Origin: Candidatus Gastranaerophilales bacterium
GTDB taxonomy: Bacteria > Cyanobacteriota > Vampirovibrionia > Gastranaerophilales > Gastranaerophilaceae
Direction of reading: 5' to 3'
Assembly: GCA_944326605.1 (NCBI GenBank)
Contig: CALVEM010000016.1
Coordinates: 1 to 53,974 of the forward strand
Length of the DNA stretch: 53,974 nt
Below, in pieces: positions 49,677 through 53,974 of this stretch (position 1 is the first letter of the stretch; each line of letters starts with the position of its first letter). Below the pieces are notes generated by a model. The model worked only from the letters and a program-made list of their open reading frames with translations, had not been told where the DNA came from and searched no databases. A program made the translations under genes and the position numbers.

Positions 49677-49704
49677 TTGCTTAAATTTAATCTTAACATA
49701 TAAT
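49677..49704 (+). promoter_or_regulatory. Promoter of a leaderless transcript for the DUF4127 gene
   Basis: TTGCTT at 49677-49682, a 16-bp spacer, TATAAT at 49699-49704, then six bases and the ATG at 49711. Transcription should start at or beside the A of the start codon, leaving no room for a ribosome binding site. Confidence 0.65.
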
Positions 49705-49710
49705 GAAATT

Positions 49711-51090
49711 ATGAACATAGCTTTTATTCCGATAGATAACAGACCTGTGTGTTATACTCTTCCCGAGCAGATTTGCGCTGTAGATGACAGAATAAATCTT
49801 TTTATCCCGCCGAGAGAATGGCTTGGAAATCTGACAAAGTATGCTGATGTTGACAAGATTTTTAACTGGCTTGAAAATTTAAATAATCTTGACGCAGTGA
49901 TTTTAAGTCTTGATACTGTTGCATACGGCGGACTTATTTCATCAAGAAGGTGCCCTGAAAGTTTTGACGAAATAAAACAAAGAGTTTATAAGCTTAAAAA
50001 TATTCTTGGAAACAAACACGCTGAGATTTATGCGTTTTCAAGCATAATGCGGATTTCAAACAATAATATTAATGAAGAGGAAAAAGAATACTGGAATATC
50101 TGGGGGAAAAAGATATTTGAATACTCTTACAACACACACAAATACGGACATTTTGACACTGATATTCCGCCGGATATTTTTAATGACTATCTTAAAACAC
50201 GAAAAAGAAATTTTGAGATAAATAAAATTTATCTGGAGTTTCAAAAACAGGGTTTATTTAATACTCTTGTTTTTTCAAAAGATGATTGCGCGCAATACGG
50301 TCTTAATGTAAAAGAAGCGCGGGAAATTGAAAAATTCGGCGGATTTGTAAAAACAGGAGCTGATGAAATACCTTTGACACTTCTAGCGCGGGCTGTAAAT
50401 GACATTTCACCCTTCACCATTCACCCTTCACTTAAAATAGCTCCGGTATTTCTTGTCCCTGAATACAAAGATCTAATCTCAAATTATGAAGATGTTTCGA
50501 TAGAAAATTCCGTAAAAGGGCAGTTAGAGCTTGCCGGATGCCGAATTTGCGAACCTGAGAATGCTGATATTCTCTTGTACGTTAATAATTTTGAAGACCA
50601 TCAGGGCGAAATAGTTATGAAAGTTCCGACTAAACCTTTTTCAGGTCAATGGCATTCTCCTGAAAAACCTTATATGATTGCTGATGTAAGATTTGCAAAC
50701 GGGTCTGATAACGCTTTTGTTGAAAAATTATTTGAAACTGATTTTGATGAAAATTTTTACGGGTATGCCGCGTGGAACACGTCAGCAAATACGCTCGGCA
50801 GCCTTATCTGCGCAGCAGTCGTGAAATGGAGGTCAGGAGGTCAGCAAGACAGGAAGGCAGGCTTATATAATCAACACGCATTTAAAAAGTTGCAGACCGT
50901 TCGATTTTTAGACGACTGGGCATATCAGGCAAATGTAAGACAAATGCTTGAAAAACCTGATGAAAATTCTATTAAAACTCTTATGAAACCTTATGAAAAA
51001 AGAGTTTTTGAAAAATTTGGCGTAAATTATAATACATCATATAAGTTCCCCTGGAACAGACTGTTTGAGGTGGAAATTGAACTTAATTGA
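49711..51090 (+). CDS. DUF4127-family protein
   Basis: A 459-residue protein of the DUF4127 family, function unknown. The N-terminus IAFIPIDNRPVCYTLPEQI, the PPREWLGNL segment, SLDTVAYGGLISSRR and the C-terminal YGYAAWNTSANTLGSLI are family-typical. Two stretches are translated repeats: SPFTIHPSL (TTCACCCTTCACC tract at about 50408-50432) and RSGGQQDRKAG (AGGAGG-type copy at 50828-50863). Both lie in probable loops. The gene overlaps mntP by 11 bp or more. Confidence 0.85.
   Translation: MNIAFIPIDNRPVCYTLPEQICAVDDRINLFIPPREWLGNLTKYADVDKIFNWLENLNNLDAVILSLDTVAYGGLISSRRCPESFDEIKQRVYKLKNILGNKHAEIYAFSSIMRISNNNINEEEKEYWNIWGKKIFEYSYNTHKYGHFDTDIPPDIFNDYLKTRKRNFEINKIYLEFQKQGLFNTLVFSKDDCAQYGLNVKEAREIEKFGGFVKTGADEIPLTLLARAVNDISPFTIHPSLKIAPVFLVPEYKDLISNYEDVSIENSVKGQLELAGCRICEPENADILLYVNNFEDHQGEIVMKVPTKPFSGQWHSPEKPYMIADVRFANGSDNAFVEKLFETDFDENFYGYAAWNTSANTLGSLICAAVVKWRSGGQQDRKAGLYNQHAFKKLQTVRFLDDWAYQANVRQMLEKPDENSIKTLMKPYEKRVFEKFGVNYNTSYKFPWNRLFEVEIELN
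50408..50432. repeat. TTCACCCTTCACCATTCACC tract inside the DUF4127 gene
   Basis: The same TTCACCCTTCAC motif occurs in noncoding DNA at about 6941-6963. It is translated in frame here. Confidence 0.6.
50828..50863. repeat. Purine-rich GGAGGTCAGGAGGTCAGCAA repeat inside the DUF4127 gene
   Basis: It continues GACAGGAAGGCAGGC, and is related to the AGGAGGGCAAG copies at 3094, 7625, 12391 and 17182. Translated in frame as RSGGQQDRKAG. Confidence 0.6.
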
Positions 51091-51616
51091 AGTAATATTT
51101 CTTGCTGGTGCGCTCGGTGTTGATTGCCTTGTAGTATCGTTTTCCCAAGGGTTGATTTTTACCTCTTCCAGGATTAAAAATTCGATAGCGCTTGCTCTGA
51201 CTATGGGCTTTTTTCAGGCTCTTATGCCCTGTATCGGTTATACTGCGACAGGAATTGTAAGCACGTATATTGAACCGTTTTCCAAATGGATTGTTTTTAT
51301 TATATTTACAGCGCTTGCAATAAAATTTATTTATGAAGCGTTTCAAAAAAAAGAAGAAACTATCTGTTGTATCGGGTTGAAATGCCTTTTAAGTATGGGT
51401 ATTGCAACAAGTATAGATGCATTATGCGCAGGGGTAAATATCCATTTAACACGGACACCTCTTTTATATTCGGCATTGTTGATAGGTCTTGGTTCAGTAT
51501 TAATGTCATTATCAGGTTTCTGGCTCGGGACTTTTTTCAAAAAACTTCCGTCAAAATTTCTGGAAATTACAGGCGGGCTAATTTTGTTTATTTTAGGGTT
51601 AAAATCTTTGTTATAA
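51080..51616 (+). CDS. mntP: MntP-family manganese efflux pump
   Basis: A membrane protein of about 178 residues with six helices and the duplicated MntP motifs GALGVDCLVVSFSQGL and MGIATSIDALCAGVNI, each with the conserved Asp. It expels Mn2+. The native start is probably near LNLIEVIFLAG (a TTG or equivalent), inside the end of the DUF4127 gene; an ATG further upstream is at 51065. The DtxR-like regulator at 15151 could be its controller, but no DtxR box is seen here. Confidence 0.8.
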   Translation, partial: NLIEVIFLAGALGVDCLVVSFSQGLIFTSSRIKNSIALALTMGFFQALMPCIGYTATGIVSTYIEPFSKWIVFIIFTALAIKFIYEAFQKKEETICCIGLKCLLSMGIATSIDALCAGVNIHLTRTPLLYSALLIGLGSVLMSLSGFWLGTFFKKLPSKFLEITGGLILFILGLKSLL

Positions 51617-51966
51617 TTTTTCGGGCATGCCAAAAACAGGCATGGATACTAAAGAATTTACAATTCTTAATACGATTTAAAATCATGGAAAACCATGGCA
51701 TGAGCATGATTGCATGTTTTTAAATCTCCAAACCATGTAAGCGCTTGATTTTTAGCATGATTGACTTTTGAAAATCGGCTGTATTGTACTCATTACGGCA
51801 GTTGTTACAAATGTTCATAATCTCATGTTCTGCCCTTGAAATAATTTACTTATTTTCTATAATAAAGTTAAAGAGGTGAAACACATCTCTAATGGGGATT
51901 TTGACAGTACAAGTGCTGCCATGGTTGCCATACTTGGGTAGGATATTTTAATGGAGATTTGATAAA
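51617..51966 (+). promoter_or_regulatory. CATG-rich region, promoter and long leader before the 51967 gene
   Basis: About ten CATG boxes lie between 51625 and 51765, for example GGGCATGCC, AACCATGGCATGAGCATG and ATTGCATG. A promoter TTGAAA (51836-51841), 16 bp, TATAAT (51858-51863) follows. The leader of about 97 nt contains AGAGGTGAAACACATCTCT and CAAGT...ACTTG arms and a 19-codon frame (ATG at about 51891). No longer gene is seen. Confidence 0.5.
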
Positions 51967-52188
51967 TTGTTTAGAAGTAGGGATATGGGAAGAGCCGTTG
52001 CAGTAAGAAGATGGACGCCGACAGCTCTGGAATGCTATAAAAGAGGATGTAATTGCGAAGGCTGTTTTTACAAAGATTTTTTTAGCGGTTCATCACAAAA
52101 ATGCCAGATGAAAGCTTCAGTACTTGAGCTTGTTCGTGTAATCGGCACTCCGAATGTTGAATTACAGCAATTCATTATTGAAGATTAG
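51967..52188 (+). CDS. Small conserved-looking cysteine protein
   Basis: A 73-residue protein with TTG start and AATGGAG ribosome binding site. The middle part CYKRGCNCEGCFYKDFFSGS then SQKCQM has five cysteines in a pattern fit for a metal or Fe-S site. The C-terminal half (ASVLELVRVIGTPN) looks like a helix-turn-helix. WTPTALECY before the cysteines is also distinctive. Function unknown; a redox- or metal-sensing regulator is a guess from this layout. Confidence 0.65.
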   Translation: MFRSRDMGRAVAVRRWTPTALECYKRGCNCEGCFYKDFFSGSSQKCQMKASVLELVRVIGTPNVELQQFIIED

Positions 52189-52283
52189 TTTTATGTAATT
52201 TTGCAAAAATGTGCTGAAAAGGCTTTAAAAATCAGAAAATATATGTTATAATATACAAGCAGTATGTTATAGGAGGTTCAAGC

Positions 52284-52646
52284 ATGCACATTTACGTTAA
52301 CGGAAGAAACATTGAAATCACAGATGCTATCAAAGCTTATGTGAAAGAAAAATTTGGCAAAGTAGCTGCACACTACGACCAAATTCAGGGGATTGACGTT
52401 GTATTGTCGGTAATTAAAAACCCTGCAGCTTCCGGCAAACACGTTGCAGAAGTCAGCTGTAAGATGAATACAGGTGTTGTCCGCTGTGAAGAAGCAGGAG
52501 AATCGATGTATGAAAGTATTGATCTTCTGGCGGATAAACTGGCAAGACAGGTACAAAAATTTAAAGACAAAAGCATAGGTTCTGACAAGTCTTCTATCAG
52601 AACAGAAGCGAAAGTGGAAGAAACAGCTGAAACTGTTGAAGAATAA
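52284..52646 (+). CDS. raiA: Short ribosome hibernation factor HPF/RaiA
   Basis: A 120-residue protein of the HPF/YfiA (S30AE) family: MHIYVNGRNIEITDAIKAYV, KVAAHYDQIQGIDVVLSV, and the C-terminal half LYESIDLLADKLARQVQKFK-like (ESIDLLADKLARQVQKFK). It binds the 30S subunit and silences ribosomes at rest. It is the short form without the dimerising C-terminal domain. GGAGG precedes the ATG and a strong terminator follows. Confidence 0.93.
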   Translation: MHIYVNGRNIEITDAIKAYVKEKFGKVAAHYDQIQGIDVVLSVIKNPAASGKHVAEVSCKMNTGVVRCEEAGESMYESIDLLADKLARQVQKFKDKSIGSDKSSIRTEAKVEETAETVEE

Positions 52647-52653
52647 AGAACTT

Positions 52654-52681
52654 AAAGAGGTGTGCATACACCTCTTTTTAT
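52654..52681 (+). terminator. Rho-independent terminator after raiA
   Basis: AAAGAGGTGT-GCAT-ACACCTCTTT, a perfect 10-bp stem followed by TTATATTT. Confidence 0.9.
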
Positions 52682-52703
52682 ATTTAAATAATGAAAAATG
52701 AAA

Positions 52704-52733
52704 AATGTCATCCCGAACTTGTTTCGGGCTCTA
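52704..52733. repeat. GTCATCCCGAACTTGTTTCG repeat
   Basis: Single hairpin copy of the GTCATTCCGAAC family, between raiA and the glycosyltransferase gene. Confidence 0.65.
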
Positions 52734-52794
52734 ACCTATAACTTAAGTAAAAAACATGACAAGATAAATTATCTTGTGGAATTTGGAATTTACA

Positions 52795-53580
52795 ATGATT
52801 AATAACAAAAAAGTAGTTATAATAATGCCTGCTTACAATGCGGAAAAAACACTCAAGCAGACTTATGAAGAAATCTATAAGCCGTTTGTTGATGAGGTTA
52901 TTCTGGTTGATGACAATTCACAGGACAATACAAAACTTGTTTCAAAAGAATTAAATATTACAACTATTGTACATAAACAGAACAAAGGTTACGGCGGGAA
53001 CCAGAAATCCTGTTACAAAGCTGCACTAAAAGCCGGCGCTGATATTGTTGTAATGCTGCATCCTGATTATCAATACACGCCTAAACTTATTCCCGCAATA
53101 GTGTGTATGATGGCTTTCGGTCAGTATGATGCAGTTCTTGCGTCCCGCATGCTTGGTAATTCTGCCCTGAAAGGAGGCATGCCGCTTTATAAATTTATCG
53201 CAAACAAATTTTTAACGTGGTTTGAAAACTTGTTTACGGGTGAAAATTTGACCGAATATCACACGGGTTTTAGAGGTTTTACAAAGGAAGTTCTTGAAAC
53301 TCTTCCGCTCGGGGAATGTGATGACGATTTTATTTTTGATAATGAAATGATTGCACTTTTGTTTTACAACAATTTTAAAATAGGTGAAGTTTCCTGCCCG
53401 ACGAAATATTTTAAAGAAGCCTCATCAATAAATTTTGTAAGATCCTGCAAATACGGTCTTGGAGTTCTGGCAGTAAGTTTGAAATATCGTTTTGCCAAAA
53501 TGGGTTTGAAATCAAGAATTTTCCGCTCCGGTGCCAAAAAACTGGATTTGGATACAGAGATTGAATACTATTTTAAGTAG
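52795..53580 (+). CDS. GT2-family glycosyltransferase (polyprenyl-phosphate sugar transferase-like)
   Basis: A 261-residue cytoplasmic glycosyltransferase with GT-A fold. VVIIMPAYNAEKTL, VILVDDNSQDNT and the metal-site region VVMLHPDYQYTP mark the family; TEYHTGFRGFTKEVLE and DDFIFDNEMI are typical of dolichol-phosphate mannose synthase-like enzymes. There are no C-terminal membrane helices. The ATG at 52795 (MINNKKVVI) is preferred to one at 52774. Donor and acceptor are unknown. Confidence 0.85.
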   Translation: MINNKKVVIIMPAYNAEKTLKQTYEEIYKPFVDEVILVDDNSQDNTKLVSKELNITTIVHKQNKGYGGNQKSCYKAALKAGADIVVMLHPDYQYTPKLIPAIVCMMAFGQYDAVLASRMLGNSALKGGMPLYKFIANKFLTWFENLFTGENLTEYHTGFRGFTKEVLETLPLGECDDDFIFDNEMIALLFYNNFKIGEVSCPTKYFKEASSINFVRSCKYGLGVLAVSLKYRFAKMGLKSRIFRSGAKKLDLDTEIEYYFK

Positions 53581-53974
53581 CGCGTTCCCGCAGATAACTT
53601 TGGTATTTCAAATCTGTCCGTAATAACGAAAATAAAGCCTTCCCTCATTAGGGAAGGTTTGGATGGGTGACAATTAGATGCAAAGCTGTTATCAAAAATA
53701 AATTTTGTTACAATTTTACTAAAATAGCTATAAATGAAGCCGTCCTTCTGTCCTACGAACTTCTGTTCATCTAACAGTTACCCACCCCTATCCCCCTCCC
53801 GAATCAGGGATGAAGAAAAATTAAAATCCCCTCTCCTTGGAAGAGGGTTGGGGAGAGGGTGCTGCGCAGGATTAAATATAGAAATTTAATACCTCTTGTG
53901 TAAACTTGTGTTTAATTCCACAGGTTTTATATTGTTTTTCTAAAAACAATATGTTATAATAAAGAATGTTGTTA
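53581..53974. repeat. Repeat-rich right edge of the window
   Basis: No complete gene. After the MITE-like element (53638-53810) comes a CCCCTCTCC...GGAGAGGG hairpin unit (about 53829-53859), then TTTTATATTGTTTTTCTAAA with AACAATATGTTATAATAAAG (53926-53966), which holds an inverted repeat ATATTGTTTTT/AAAAACAATAT and a TATAAT box. This is probably the promoter of the next gene outside the window. Confidence 0.6.
53638..53810. mobile_element. 173-bp MITE-like element with inverted palindromic ends
   Basis: The left end is CCTTCCCTCATTAGGGAAGG then TTTGGATGGGT. The right end is ACCCACCCCTATCCCCCTCC then CGAATCAGGGA. Flanking the inner side, CAATTAG and CTAACAGTT extend the inverted repeat a little. 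The interior has no gene. Confidence 0.7.

Overview
The window is an AT-rich chromosomal segment. No rRNA, tRNA, CRISPR array, prophage or classical IS transposase was recognised. Its gene content suggests a non-photosynthetic relative of cyanobacteria (Vampirovibrionia/Melainabacteria, probably a gut Gastranaerophilales). The pointers are: prepilin genes with the A-FTLAEVLITLGIIGVVAA signature, proteins with short N-terminal SFT/NPSFT/SFTG motifs, an OmpR-family regulator/kinase pair, a plant/cyanobacterial-type glutamate-cysteine ligase, MEP-pathway genes, and an outer-membrane-oriented export system. The lineage is inferred from protein character, not from a marker-gene tree.

Positions 171-14514 hold an aryl polyene (APE)-type type II polyketide cluster, in almost the canonical ape order. 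A leftward arm encodes an ApeO ketosynthase fused to the ApeP dehydratase, the ApeQ ketoreductase and the ApeR ketosynthase. A rightward arm encodes the ApeC chain-length factor, ApeD acyltransferase, two ACPs (ApeE, ApeF), ApeG membrane protein, a fused ApeH ligase/ApeI dehydratase, ApeK thioesterase, ApeL LolA-like carrier, ApeM MMPL exporter, an O-methyltransferase and an LpxL-like acyltransferase. The arms start 14 bp apart. A putative metallopeptidase gene and 600 bp of nested repeats interrupt the rightward arm between apeD and apeE, and a good promoter restarts it at 7042. The arm runs on into a phosphoglycolate-phosphatase-like gene and a DtxR-family regulator. A DtxR/IdeR-like box lies in the promoter of the next gene (15944).

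From 15.9 to 30 kb come lineage-specific membrane proteins, a prepilin behind a 10-G tract, pnuC, a transglycosylase-like protein, bioB, a DUF2963-like repeat protein, HxlR, AlkD-like and CDF genes, a DUF47/PiT phosphate pair, a NUMOD/XRE pair with repeated operators, ispF, and HAD and NUDIX enzymes. From 30 to 43.9 kb: two GGDEF proteins (one with HD-GYP), a zinc-ribbon protein, a two-component system leading an operon with tadA, rimI-bioY, an amidohydrolase-like protein, an orphan OppD-type ATPase and a LysM-like cell-surface candidate. From 43.9 kb to the end: ispE fused behind a DUF559 endonuclease, rsmA, gshA, a GC-rich putative ncRNA, a D-2-hydroxyacid dehydrogenase, menG/ubiE, a DUF4127 gene, mntP, a small Cys protein, hpf/raiA and a GT2.

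Several families of short palindromic or purine-rich repeats are scattered through the window, and many are translated in frame. One family forms MITE-like elements with inverted ends. A DUF559 endonuclease gene sits between inverted copies of the same kind of end, inserted between rsmA and ispE. This looks like an autonomous version of the MITE and is, with the APE cluster, the strongest candidate for an undescribed system here.
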